From: a virus
IMG/VR virus record: IMGVR_UViG_3300036466_000163
Coordinates: 1-22,629 of that record
Length of the DNA: 22,629 bases
Reading direction: 5' to 3' (one strand)
A model generated the notes under the pieces. That model did not search any database and had not been told where the DNA came from. It worked only from the letters and a program-made list of their open reading frames with translations. A program made the position numbers and the translations under genes. Each line of letters begins with the position of its first letter. Positions within the stretch are counted from its first letter, which is position 1. This document shows, one piece after another, positions 1-7,963 of this stretch.

Positions 1-1172
1 GTTGTAGTCGCTTCTATTTGATTTGTTCTATCGTGCTCAAATCTTTCATCCCATTCGTGCACCGTTTCAATTACTGGTTTTTTGTTAGCTTCTCTAGACT
101 GTCTTTTTGACTCTTCGTAAGCAGATATTCTTTCATCTACTAACTTTTGGTTCTTTAATTTAATACTTTGTATTTTATCGTTATATTCTTTATTTTTAAA
201 CTCAGCTATTTCTTTTAGGATTTTCTTATTTGTTAACTGATTGGAAATTTCATCAATTTGCTCTTGTGCTAAGCAAAACCATTCTAAGGATTTATTATAC
301 TTTTTGTATTTTTTATGTAGGTATTGTTCTACCTCATAAGATTGTTCTGCGTAATCCCAAGAGGCTATTAATTCAACACCTGTAGGATTTGAATTGTTCA
401 GAGATCTCAGTCTTTTGTTGACATTTTCAGTAATTCCTATTTTTGTGTATGCTCCACTTTTTATCAAATAAATATTACTAGACACTTTCTTTAAATTTTT
501 ATTATGCCCAACTATTATTTTAGTTTTATTATAATCCTCTTCATCAACAACCAGAACTTTGAATTTTTTCCCACATCTAGCAACCACATTTTTATGTGTA
601 TAGCCTTTACAAACTTGTTTTAATGTTCTTACTGCATTCGCATGAGTTATACCCAATTGGTACATTAATGCATAACATGAGAACTGCAATTCATCTACCA
701 ATAAGTCTTTATCAAACATAATTTCTTCAGATGCTTTAAACTGACAATTATATTTATTTATAACTCTTGAATTATCTTTAGTAGTCACATAAATTGATGC
801 ATTAGGATTCATTTCTCTAACAGTAGCATAATCTGCGTATAGCTCTAAACAAAATTTACGAATTGCGTTTATTGTGGAGTCTAGTTCAAATTCAGAATTA
901 CTACTTAATCTTTTGTAGAAGTTGTACATACTAGAGTAGTGTGGAAGAGTTGATATAACAGGCTCTTTCCTACACTCTGAAGTATCGGATTTCTTATTAA
1001 CAAACACTGCTTTTTTACACTCTTTTTTACCGCAAGATTTATTTTTTCTTCCGTGTGATAAAGGCTTTTCGACATGCTCTGTACACACAGGACATTCAAA
1101 CAATCCCCATTGCTTTGTTCTTGTTGAGTTTTGTGACTCTTTTCTTGAGCCGATTTTTTGTATTAATTTCAT
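1..1172 (-). CDS. T5orf172/GIY-YIG-type homing endonuclease, 3' end cut by window edge
   Basis: An open frame runs from ATG at 1172 to the left edge without a stop (390 codons seen), so the protein is partial at its C-terminus. Residues about 27-52 hold a Cys4 zinc-site candidate (CPVC, then C47 and C52). Residues about 233-300 match the T5orf172/MUG113 branch of GIY-YIG nucleases: IYLI at 234-237, KIGIT at 244-248, an Arg at 254, a Glu-containing helix EVEQYLHKKY near 280-289, and the closing LEWF near 296-299. The rest (310-390) is charged and probably helical. Such proteins cut DNA and are often free-standing mobile endonucleases in phages. The gene sits directly after the major capsid gene, with AAAGGAAG as ribosome-binding site inside a hairpin. 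The domain call is by motif reading; the mobility role is inferred. Confidence 0.75.
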   Translation of the reverse strand, partial: MKLIQKIGSRKESQNSTRTKQWGLFECPVCTEHVEKPLSHGRKNKSCGKKECKKAVFVNKKSDTSECRKEPVISTLPHYSSMYNFYKRLSSNSEFELDSTINAIRKFCLELYADYATVREMNPNASIYVTTKDNSRVINKYNCQFKASEEIMFDKDLLVDELQFSCYALMYQLGITHANAVRTLKQVCKGYTHKNVVARCGKKFKVLVVDEEDYNKTKIIVGHNKNLKKVSSNIYLIKSGAYTKIGITENVNKRLRSLNNSNPTGVELIASWDYAEQSYEVEQYLHKKYKKYNKSLEWFCLAQEQIDEISNQLTNKKILKEIAEFKNKEYNDKIQSIKLKNQKLVDERISAYEESKRQSREANKKPVIETVHEWDERFEHDRTNQIEATT

Positions 1173-1205
1173 ATACTTCCTTTATGTTTTATAAAGGAAG
1201 TATAT
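1171..1205 (-). promoter_or_regulatory. Perfect 15-bp hairpin enclosing RBS of the endonuclease gene
   Basis: Bases 1171-1185 (ATATACTTCCTTTAT on the plus strand) and 1191-1205 are exact reverse complements separated by a 5-nt loop. In the minus-strand transcript the 3' arm contains the AAAGGAAG Shine-Dalgarno sequence and the first two bases of the endonuclease ATG (1172-1170). Folding would hide the start site, or the stem could protect or end the capsid transcript. RBS-sequestering hairpins are known for T-even homing endonucleases such as I-TevI; the parallel here is inference. Confidence 0.75.
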
Positions 1206-1242
1206 CAGAGGTTAACTTAATTTAGTCTTAGTAGACAGTGAA

Positions 1243-2664
1243 TTAAGCTGCTGCCACCACTGAAGGGTTCTTAGAAACGCTGAATTTCAATGAAGCGATT
1301 CTTTCAGGTCTGTAGTTAAGGAATCCATAACTCCAGTTAGCAGAGATACCAGCCATTTGAGCATGCATATCATTATGTACATCTTTTTTAGGAGGAATGT
1401 ACGAAGCAGCTGTGCTGTTACTACCAAATCCAGTAATTGTAAATGAATCGTCACCAACAACTAGTGCAGTAAATACATCATATTTACCATTTGTTTGGTA
1501 AGCAGCAGATTGTGTTGCAGAATTCGCAGAATCTGTACCATTTCCAGCATCTACAGCTAAACCAACTTCTAGTCCAGCACCATATTCTCTTTCCATATCT
1601 TTAACAGTTACGAATCTGAATTGACCAATTTTACCTTGCTCACCATCAACTAAGTCAGTACCAGCAGCATATTGCTCCTTTGGAACCCATACAAGTGTGT
1701 CACCTGGACCTTTCATTGCTCTTAATGTTGGAAGTACTTCAGTATTTACATACACAATCCATGCGTCTGATACTGTTTTAGTATCAACTAAATCAACCCC
1801 AGTAAGGATCTCAGTATCCATTGGAACATCGTTGTTTAGTAAGTACTGCTCTAATGTTTCTAAACCAGTGTAACTTAATACATCTAACCCATCAATTTCA
1901 GAAATTGTGTCTGTTGCAGGATTTTCAGAAGCATTACAAACGATTGCATTAACTGAACCAGCAGCAATTAAGTCTCTTCTAACTTGCATTTCTTTTAAGT
2001 CTTGAACAGCATCTGCCATGTATTGGATCTTTCTTGCGATTAACCCTTTTCTTGAATCTAAATTAACAGATCTCATTGAGAACTTGTGACCAATACCATG
2101 GAAAGTGATGTTAGCAGAAACCATTTTACTGTAGTGGTTTAATAAGTTAATTACTCCACCTTCTTCTGGCATTTCAACTAATGGACCTTCTGTAGCAGCA
2201 TATGATGCTTCACCATTAACCATACCACCTGAACCAGAAACAACTTCTTCTCCAGCACCTGCATCAGCATCAGCAGCAGCTTTAGCAGCAGCTCTAGCTA
2301 AAATCCATGTAGCATAAGAACCAGTAGCAAAGTAATCTTTAGTGTCAAAGATTGCAGTTGCAGAAGTAATGTCTTTTGAACCAGTTGGAACAACATAAAA
2401 TACATCTTGTAGGATTGTTGCTGTGTTAGCATCAACACCACCATCAATTAGTACTCTCTTATCTAACATACCGTATGAAACTTCTCTTAATAATTTATCC
2501 CCAGATTTTTTTGGCATTGAGAATTTATCAGCTCTTACTAAGAAATGACTCTTTCTTTTTGGTACTTCTACCACTGCTTTTGTTACGAACTCTTCTGAGA
2601 ACTGTTTATCAATTGTATTAGATGTTACTCCACCTTTGTTAAATTTTCCGATTAATTCAGCCAT
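1243..2664 (-). CDS. Major capsid protein, N4-gp56-like family
   Basis: A 473-residue protein likely to build the icosahedral head. It starts with ATG at 2664 behind AAAGG and ends TAA at 1243. The N-terminus (MAELIGKFN), the lack of a signal peptide or membrane segments, an Ala/Gly-rich insertion around residues 120-155, and the C-terminal wording (NWSYGFLNYRPERIASLKF, then Val/Ala tail) resemble the N4-gp56 major-capsid family, in which a similar W..G....RPE.I segment lies near the C-terminus. Position supports the call: it follows a scaffold-like gene and is in the portal-scaffold-capsid order typical of tailed phages. Family membership is recognised from sequence feel and context, not from a search. 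A less likely alternative is another abundant head protein. Confidence 0.8.
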   Translation of the reverse strand: MAELIGKFNKGGVTSNTIDKQFSEEFVTKAVVEVPKRKSHFLVRADKFSMPKKSGDKLLREVSYGMLDKRVLIDGGVDANTATILQDVFYVVPTGSKDITSATAIFDTKDYFATGSYATWILARAAAKAAADADAGAGEEVVSGSGGMVNGEASYAATEGPLVEMPEEGGVINLLNHYSKMVSANITFHGIGHKFSMRSVNLDSRKGLIARKIQYMADAVQDLKEMQVRRDLIAAGSVNAIVCNASENPATDTISEIDGLDVLSYTGLETLEQYLLNNDVPMDTEILTGVDLVDTKTVSDAWIVYVNTEVLPTLRAMKGPGDTLVWVPKEQYAAGTDLVDGEQGKIGQFRFVTVKDMEREYGAGLEVGLAVDAGNGTDSANSATQSAAYQTNGKYDVFTALVVGDDSFTITGFGSNSTAASYIPPKKDVHNDMHAQMAGISANWSYGFLNYRPERIASLKFSVSKNPSVVAAA

Positions 2665-2686
2665 AATACACCTTTGTTTTTATTTG

Positions 2687-2711
2687 GTTGATGAGCGGCT
2701 AGCCCATCAAC
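2687..2711 (-). other. Stem-loop overlapping scaffold stop codon
   Basis: GTTGATG (2687-2693) pairs with CATCAAC (2705-2711) around a GC-rich interior that includes the scaffold TAG (2699-2701). No U-tract follows on the minus strand, so it is not a standard terminator. It may protect or process the mRNA between the scaffold and capsid genes, whose products are needed in different amounts. Confidence 0.4.
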
Positions 2712-3919
2712 ATGTCTCTGAACGCGTTCCTAAAGTCATCACCTTTTAGCTCTTCTAGCTTAGGTTTAGGCTTAGGTTTTGACGAAACCCTTTTCTTACT
2801 CACAGAAGCAGCCTTTTTTCTAGCTTCAGCAGCCTCTAGCTCTCGCTCAGCAGCCTTTCTCTTGAACTCAGCTTCTTCTGCAATCCTCTTAGCCTCTGCA
2901 GCTTTATCAACTGCTGGCTCTTCTTTAACCTCTGGTTTAGCCTCAGTTTTTGGGGCATTTTGTGCTAACTTATTAATAGCAAGTCTATACTTTTCTATTG
3001 ATGTTTTACCACTTAAAGCACCTGTTGAGTCTAATAATTCCATTCGGTCAATTTCATTTTGTACGATGTCATAAGTCCCATCTTTTAAGTGTTGCATTAA
3101 GTCATTTCTAACCGCACCATTTTTGATGAACTCTTGTAGACTATCTACATCCCAGTCTTTGCTGATAACTTTATTAAACTTATCACCAATTCCTAAGTTG
3201 TCTGCTTGCTCATAAGTTTCCTCAATCAGCATCTGTGCTTCTGAAGGTAACGTATTCTTTGGAGCGTATTCAACATTCTCTAAGTCTAACTCAAGAGGAT
3301 CAACTCCTTTATCTTTTAGTATTTTTTTGAATGCTTCTTGGTCTCCGTCTAGCAAGCTCATTGTTAAGTTGAATTGTTCTGAATCTTTAGTAATCCCACG
3401 TTCTTCAAGTGCTTTAATAAATGGTTTATATTCTTTGAATACTTTCATCTTGTCACTGTAACCGTGTAGCATTTGTTGTGCTCTTACCAGATCTTCTGGA
3501 TCTTTAAATCCTTCAACTTCTTTCCCATTAGCTGTAAATTTAGCTAAAGCCACTTTCTCGTAGAACTCCTTATAATTGGGTTCTTCTGGTTCAGTGTTTT
3601 CTGATTCGTCTTCAGACTCTTCAGCTTCCTTTTGAGCGTTTTCTTCCAGGTCTTCCTCTACAGTCTCTGAAGTTTCCTCAGCAGAATCGTCATTCTCCTC
3701 ATTCGTTTCTTCTTCCTCAGCAGTGTCAGTTTCCTGGTCTGTGTCCTCAAGGGCTTCTTCAGCTTCTTCAACTTCATCAGTTTCGACTTCTGGTTCAGTC
3801 TCTTCTTCAACCTCTACCTCAGTCTCTTCTTCTTCATTAACACCATCTTCAATGATCTCGTCAACATGTGTACCTGCAATCATTTGTTCTAATTGTTCTT
3901 TTGCACTTAATTCAGCCAT
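2699..3919 (-). CDS. Putative scaffolding / head morphogenesis protein
   Basis: A 406-residue soluble protein. Residues about 18-118 are overwhelmingly Glu and Asp with Thr/Ser (disordered, strongly negative). A mixed globular or helical middle spans about 119-315. Residues about 320-385 are an Ala/Lys/Glu-rich coiled-coil ending in a basic KKRVSSKPKPKPK stretch, followed by a short helix with FRNAFRDMLMG. Phage scaffolds are typically acidic, helical, and use a basic C-terminal segment to contact the coat protein. The gene directly precedes the major capsid gene and follows portal-proximal genes, which is the scaffold position. Start ATG at 3919 with GGAGAATAGTC before it. The role is inferred from composition and synteny; no catalytic protease motif was seen. 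It could instead be a head-vertex or internal protein. Confidence 0.6.
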   Translation of the reverse strand: MAELSAKEQLEQMIAGTHVDEIIEDGVNEEEETEVEVEEETEPEVETDEVEEAEEALEDTDQETDTAEEEETNEENDDSAEETSETVEEDLEENAQKEAEESEDESENTEPEEPNYKEFYEKVALAKFTANGKEVEGFKDPEDLVRAQQMLHGYSDKMKVFKEYKPFIKALEERGITKDSEQFNLTMSLLDGDQEAFKKILKDKGVDPLELDLENVEYAPKNTLPSEAQMLIEETYEQADNLGIGDKFNKVISKDWDVDSLQEFIKNGAVRNDLMQHLKDGTYDIVQNEIDRMELLDSTGALSGKTSIEKYRLAINKLAQNAPKTEAKPEVKEEPAVDKAAEAKRIAEEAEFKRKAAERELEAAEARKKAASVSKKRVSSKPKPKPKLEELKGDDFRNAFRDMLMG

Positions 3920-3921
3920 GA

Positions 3922-4296
3922 CTATTCTCCTTCACCAGCTAGTAATTTTTGTTTCATACTAATCAGTGTTTCTTTATCTTTTTTAGAGTTGTCTGCACTG
4001 ATCTTAATAACCCCTTTATATTCTGAAGTACCTAAGTATCTCCCAAGGTTCTTAATAGTGTCTAATTGACTCAAGTAACTTTCTTTGTCCTCTGGCTTAA
4101 CTGTTAACGGATGTGTTAGTAAGTTGAATACTCTTTCAGCTTCAATTTCTAAGTAGCCCTCCATAATTACTAACTGGAATTCTTCCATACCTATTAACTT
4201 TTCTAATGCCTCGGCTCTTTTAATGTTCCAATCTAGAACTTCCAGATTGTTGTCGATCTCTTTGATTTGTTCATCAATGTTAAGTGTTTCACTCAT
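3922..4296 (-). CDS. Small helical phage protein of unknown function
   Basis: A 124-residue acidic, mostly helical protein with no membrane segment and no motif I recognise. The first 60 residues (LNIDEQIKEIDNNLEVLDW...) look like an amphipathic helical hairpin or coiled coil; the C-terminus is Lys/Glu-rich. Start ATG at 4296 has AAGGAAAA upstream. The stop lies 2 nt before the scaffold ATG, so the two are almost certainly co-translated from one message. Between portal and scaffold genes, a minor head or assembly factor is the natural guess, but nothing in the sequence proves it. Confidence 0.6.
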   Translation of the reverse strand: MSETLNIDEQIKEIDNNLEVLDWNIKRAEALEKLIGMEEFQLVIMEGYLEIEAERVFNLLTHPLTVKPEDKESYLSQLDTIKNLGRYLGTSEYKGVIKISADNSKKDKETLISMKQKLLAGEGE

Positions 4297-4336
4297 TGCA
4301 TTTTCCTTAGTGTTTTAATTTACAGCTTTTTGTTAA

Positions 4337-4359
4337 TGGGACATCAGTGTTTGGTCCCA
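4337..4359. other. Inverted repeat in portal-scaffold gap
   Basis: TGGGAC (4337-4342) and GTCCCA (4354-4359) form a 6-bp stem with an 11-nt loop, directly after the stop (4366) of the preceding minus-strand gene. The T-rich run follows it only on the plus strand, so it is not a convincing terminator for the minus-strand genes. Confidence 0.3.
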
Positions 4360-4365
4360 GTTTGT

Positions 4366-4770
4366 TTATCTAGGATTTAATCCTTCAGGAGCTATCTCAT
4401 CCTGTGGACCGCCACTCATCAAACTCATAAGAACTCTTTTGGACATGTCTGGTACATTTGGATCACTTAGAAAGCCTCTTGGATCTAAGGCACCTTTAGT
4501 AACACCCTCAAACATTCTGTCTGCGTACTCTTCCTGACTTCCAACTGAATTAGCAACTTGTGCAGCAACTCTTCCGTAATCTCCAGCATCTAATCCTTGT
4601 TGATCTTGTGGTTGTGCATTTAACCCTTTTTGCATGTATTGTTGCAACATTGGGTTTTCTCTCGGCACTGCTTCTTGAGACACTTGAGACTGTTGCATCT
4701 TTTGCTGTCTTTGCATGTCAACATTTGCTCTTTCATCTTTTAATTCTTGGTATCTAGGTGCTTCTGCCAT
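4366..4770 (-). CDS. Gln/Met-rich small phage protein, function unknown
   Basis: A 134-residue protein with an unusual Gln/Met-rich N-terminal half (MQRQQKMQQSQ and QPQDQQG segments) and a C-terminal half with Asp-Pro and Met-rich short segments. No membrane helices or enzyme motifs are visible. ATG at 4770 lies just past the portal stop (4773), and its GGAG ribosome site lies within the last codons of the portal gene, so expression is coupled to portal. Small low-complexity proteins of this kind often sit next to portal genes as head-completion or ejected proteins; this is a positional guess only. Confidence 0.55.
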   Translation of the reverse strand: MAEAPRYQELKDERANVDMQRQQKMQQSQVSQEAVPRENPMLQQYMQKGLNAQPQDQQGLDAGDYGRVAAQVANSVGSQEEYADRMFEGVTKGALDPRGFLSDPNVPDMSKRVLMSLMSGGPQDEIAPEGLNPR

Positions 4771-4772
4771 AG

Positions 4773-6959
4773 TTATTCTCCTAATCTTTGGGGTATTTTA
4801 CCTTCTCTAACCTTAGAACTAGCTTTCTGTGCTAGTTTTACAGCAGCATCGAACTCTTTATCTAACTCTTGTTCAGCTCTTTTTTGTCCTGTTACATCTT
4901 TAAGGAACTCATTTGCAAGTGCATCAGTTTGTTCCCTAACATGAGCAGCATTAGCCATTGATTCTTCAGCTCTGGCTAATCTTTCTTTAGCTTGTGCATC
5001 TTTAGCAACTCTGTCATATACATTCTCTTCAGCCCTACTAACTCTTTCAACAATTCTTGAATCCATTTCTTCTAATTCTTTTCTGGCAATTGCTAATTTA
5101 GTTTTAGCTTCTTCAAGTGCTAACATTTGTAACTCTTGTTGAACTGGATCTGGTTGTGGTTGGTACGATTCTATAGCCTTAGCCATATCAGGCTGTTTCC
5201 ACAATTTAGCAATCTTAGCTCTATATATTCTAGCCTCAGCCGGATCCATACTAGCAGCATTTGTTTGTAGCAACATAGTTAACTTATTAGCAGTATCTTC
5301 ATCCTTCTCTGGTGTTGACACATCAACCTTTAAGTCGAACTCACCCATTAAGTCATCTCTTCTAATTACTACAAATTCTTCATTAGTAACCCTAATTGTT
5401 TCTTCTTCGGTTAAGTATGCTTGATTCATAGCAATTGTTAATCTTGCCATATCTTTAAACAACTCACTTAGTCTTCTTAATATACTTAGCTCTCTTTGAC
5501 TTGTAGCATCTAGTGCTGACCTAACCTGACCATTGCTTTCACCAAGTGCTGCACCACTAATCCCATCATTGAATCCTTTTGTACCAGTAAGTGACTCAGC
5601 ATCAGCTTGTTGCCATTGTATCATGTTGAACACAGTTGATGGGATACCTTGAACATCTTTTTTATATATTGCTGTTTTAGGGTTTAGCCCTGCTCTATAA
5701 TATACAGTGTTACCTTTTTCGTACTGCTGTCTAACTGCCATACTTGGGAATAGTGACTCATCAATGAATTCTTGACCAACTGCTTGCTCACTCGTAATAT
5801 CATGTGCAGCTCTTGTTAGTTTACCAATTGATTCTTGATTTTCTCTTATCAGTTCTGCATCTGGCTCACCCATAACTTCTTTCTTAACTGGCATGTACTG
5901 TGCTATACTGAATGGTAGTCTACCATGAGGGAACGGATTTTCTTCTAATCTAATTAATACATCTCCTACCCATGTAGCAACTATTGGGACTAGCACATCA
6001 TCATCATTGATATCCCAGTAACCCCAGTATTCATATGCTGTTAATTTCTTTCTAGCTCTATCTGTAAATTTGAAGTCATTGTACGCTTGTGCTTTATGTT
6101 CATCATATTTAGCATTTCCAGCCTCTTTATCTATTAAGTCTAAGTTGTGGTAAACACCAGCAACCTCACCAGTTTCAGGGTCTTTATAGTATGCTTCTTT
6201 TGTTAGCGCTGCTAAGTTTGTATCATATTCATGGATTATGAACCCAGCATCTTCTATGTAACCTTCACATGTTGGATCTATAATGACGTTAGCAGTATTA
6301 CACACTTCGTACTTCGGTTGATTCTTAACTAGTTTAGGAACTTCCACCTCAACTTGTCTAACCCCAATTTGCATAGGTTCACCAGTTTGCATTCTTTCAG
6401 CGAATTCTTCTTGAGTCATTTTACCAGCTCTAGCCAACTCTTCCATCATTATTAACGATTCTTCTGGACCAGCATATACCGGTTCCTCTTGCATAACTTT
6501 AACTAATTTTTCTTGTACATCCCAACCTGTCTTAACGATTACTGTACCATCATCTACTATGTATCTAATTATATCATTAATTAATTTTACTTTAGGAACT
6601 TTAGTAGCCCATTGGTAGTTCAGCAGCAATCCATTTTGTTCAGCAGCTTTAGTGTCTTCCCAAGTTCTTGGCTTAATCTCATACATATCTTCAGTGTTTA
6701 GGAATGGGTCTTCTAGTTTTGGGTATTTCCACTCAGCATTCTTTCTAACCACTTTTGGCCTTGCTGACGATTTACCTGGCCGGGCATTAATATTTTTACC
6801 TCCGTCTCTATCTTCCTCATATTGGAGTAATCTTTTTTTGAACTCCTCATGGAAGCTTGACGAATTATCATAATCATTTTTTAAGTCAGCACAACTTGGC
6901 TCATTAGCCCAAGTGGTTAGTTTAGTCATATGTTTAGTTTTATTGTTTATGTGTTTCAT
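4773..6959 (-). CDS. Portal protein
   Basis: A 728-residue protein expected to form the dodecameric DNA gate at the head vertex. Start ATG at 6959 is preceded by GAGGTATAC. Size and arrangement fit podovirus-type portals: N-terminal charged region (1-110), a mixed alpha/beta clip-wing region with repeated Trp/Tyr-rich strands (about 110-380, including YEYWGYWDINDDD), a helical crown-like middle with the segment SIGKLTRAAHDIT near residue 380, and a long Ala/Glu/Arg coiled coil (about 600-720). The following genes are scaffold and capsid, the standard order. N4-like portals are of similar length, which agrees with the N4-gp56-like capsid. The call rests on length, composition and context, not on a catalytic motif. 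Confidence 0.8.
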   Translation of the reverse strand: MKHINNKTKHMTKLTTWANEPSCADLKNDYDNSSSFHEEFKKRLLQYEEDRDGGKNINARPGKSSARPKVVRKNAEWKYPKLEDPFLNTEDMYEIKPRTWEDTKAAEQNGLLLNYQWATKVPKVKLINDIIRYIVDDGTVIVKTGWDVQEKLVKVMQEEPVYAGPEESLIMMEELARAGKMTQEEFAERMQTGEPMQIGVRQVEVEVPKLVKNQPKYEVCNTANVIIDPTCEGYIEDAGFIIHEYDTNLAALTKEAYYKDPETGEVAGVYHNLDLIDKEAGNAKYDEHKAQAYNDFKFTDRARKKLTAYEYWGYWDINDDDVLVPIVATWVGDVLIRLEENPFPHGRLPFSIAQYMPVKKEVMGEPDAELIRENQESIGKLTRAAHDITSEQAVGQEFIDESLFPSMAVRQQYEKGNTVYYRAGLNPKTAIYKKDVQGIPSTVFNMIQWQQADAESLTGTKGFNDGISGAALGESNGQVRSALDATSQRELSILRRLSELFKDMARLTIAMNQAYLTEEETIRVTNEEFVVIRRDDLMGEFDLKVDVSTPEKDEDTANKLTMLLQTNAASMDPAEARIYRAKIAKLWKQPDMAKAIESYQPQPDPVQQELQMLALEEAKTKLAIARKELEEMDSRIVERVSRAEENVYDRVAKDAQAKERLARAEESMANAAHVREQTDALANEFLKDVTGQKRAEQELDKEFDAAVKLAQKASSKVREGKIPQRLGE

Positions 6960-6987
6960 GTATACCTCATTATTTATTCAATTATTT

Positions 6988-7008
6988 TAGCTAAGTACTA
7001 CTTAACTA
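6988..7008. other. Near-perfect inverted repeat between lysis and portal genes
   Basis: TAGCTAAGTA and TACTTAACTA flank a single C, with one mismatch, in the 53-nt gap between the M15 gene stop and the portal ATG. A real hairpin would have about 7 bp and a short loop. No U-tract follows on the minus strand. It could be a weak terminator, an RNase site or a dyad operator. Confidence 0.35.
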
Positions 7009-7012
7009 TTTC

Positions 7013-7420
7013 TTATGGATAAAACATTTTAACTTGTTCTACATTTCTAACATCTATGTGCAACCAACTAATCCCAAGTTCTATTCCACCTACTTCAGGG
7101 AATTCTTCTAAATTATCAATTATGTACTGTCTTACTTCTTCAGCAGTGTATTTGCTAAACACAGCATCGAATGCTCTACCAAAGGAGTGTTGACTATACT
7201 TACTGTAATATGGACTTTCTGGTGTTCTTAATCCGCTCCAGTTTCTATTACCATTCCACAACCAGTTATTAACTGTCATACTTCCTTTTGGAAACTTCTT
7301 CTTAATTCTATCCAATACCTTGATCATATTTGGATCTAACAATTCCCATGCTTTGTCACCTCTAGTTTGGTATACTTCTTTAGGAACCAACTCCTCTATT
7401 TTAAATAATTGACTTTTCAT
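7013..7420 (-). CDS. M15-family peptidase endolysin
   Basis: A 135-residue peptidoglycan hydrolase predicted to cut peptide cross-links (L,D- or D,D-endopeptidase or carboxypeptidase) at the end of infection. The zinc-site signature of the M15 family is present: SxHxxGxAxD as S76-H78-G81-A83-D85, and WLHIDV with H121 and D123. E114 in GGIELG is the probable catalytic base and R65 (GLRTPE) lies where substrate-binding Arg is usual. It is a minimal catalytic domain without a cell-wall-binding module. No signal peptide is seen, so it needs the holin. Its ATG (7420) overlaps the TGA of the holin gene by ATGA, a tight lysis pair. Confidence 0.88.
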   Translation of the reverse strand: MKSQLFKIEELVPKEVYQTRGDKAWELLDPNMIKVLDRIKKKFPKGSMTVNNWLWNGNRNWSGLRTPESPYYSKYSQHSFGRAFDAVFSKYTAEEVRQYIIDNLEEFPEVGGIELGISWLHIDVRNVEQVKMFYP

Positions 7421-7953
7421 AATCTACCTTCTTTACTTCTTTGTTTATCTGCATTTACTTTACTGTCTCCAAAATAGAAAGACAAAACCTGAATAGCTCT
7501 AGCACTTGAATACCCTGCTATTAATGTAACTATTGGATTAAGTTCAGTGATGCCATTCTTAAATGCTTCATAAAGAATAAATGAATCAAGTGCAAATGCA
7601 AACAAAATTGTAAGCAATGCAATAATACTTCCAGTAACTCTAACCAACCAATCTTTAGATTCTTGTCTTTTTATACTAGTCTCTCTAGCATTTGCAACAT
7701 CTTGCAGTCTTAAAGACTCAATATCTGTAGCATATTTTAACTCTATATCTCTAAGCTTCAATACATCCTCTGGATTACTGTTTAACTTGTCTTCAATACT
7801 TTTTTTAGTAGGTTCCACACCCAATGCTTTACTTGCTTCATTTACTACTGTATCAGTTAATTCTCTTACACCATCACCTCTACTGTCACTATCAAACAGT
7901 TTTACTATACTAGGTATAGCACTTAATGCTCCTGCCACTAAACTTAATGCCAT
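7417..7953 (-). CDS. Holin, 3TM (GTA_holin_3TM-like) type
   Basis: A 178-residue membrane protein. Residues 1-20 are hydrophobic (a short first segment), 25-100 form a charged helical linker with DVANARETSIKRQ, and two strong membrane helices lie near 104-130 and 138-162. The closing SFYFGDS at about 158-164 resembles the YYFGSS-type ending of 3TM holins found in gene transfer agents and many phages, which also carry the N-R/Q helix before the first strong TM. It would assemble in the inner membrane to release the M15 enzyme encoded next to it. Start ATG at 7953; the downstream gene overlaps by 4 nt. Holin type is a motif-level judgement. Confidence 0.78.
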   Translation of the reverse strand: MALSLVAGALSAIPSIVKLFDSDSRGDGVRELTDTVVNEASKALGVEPTKKSIEDKLNSNPEDVLKLRDIELKYATDIESLRLQDVANARETSIKRQESKDWLVRVTGSIIALLTILFAFALDSFILYEAFKNGITELNPIVTLIAGYSSARAIQVLSFYFGDSKVNADKQRSKEGRL

Positions 7954-7963
7954 ATGTTCTCCT

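Noticed and set aside
905-1099. 64-codon minus-strand ORF in the endonuclease region
   Set aside because: It lies in a different frame from the 390-codon open frame with zinc and GIY-YIG motifs, which is the real gene.
2712-3962. Plus-strand Ser-rich frames opposite the scaffold gene
   Set aside because: Reverse reading of Glu/Asp/Lys codons produces Ser/Leu/Phe-rich shadows; no start signals.
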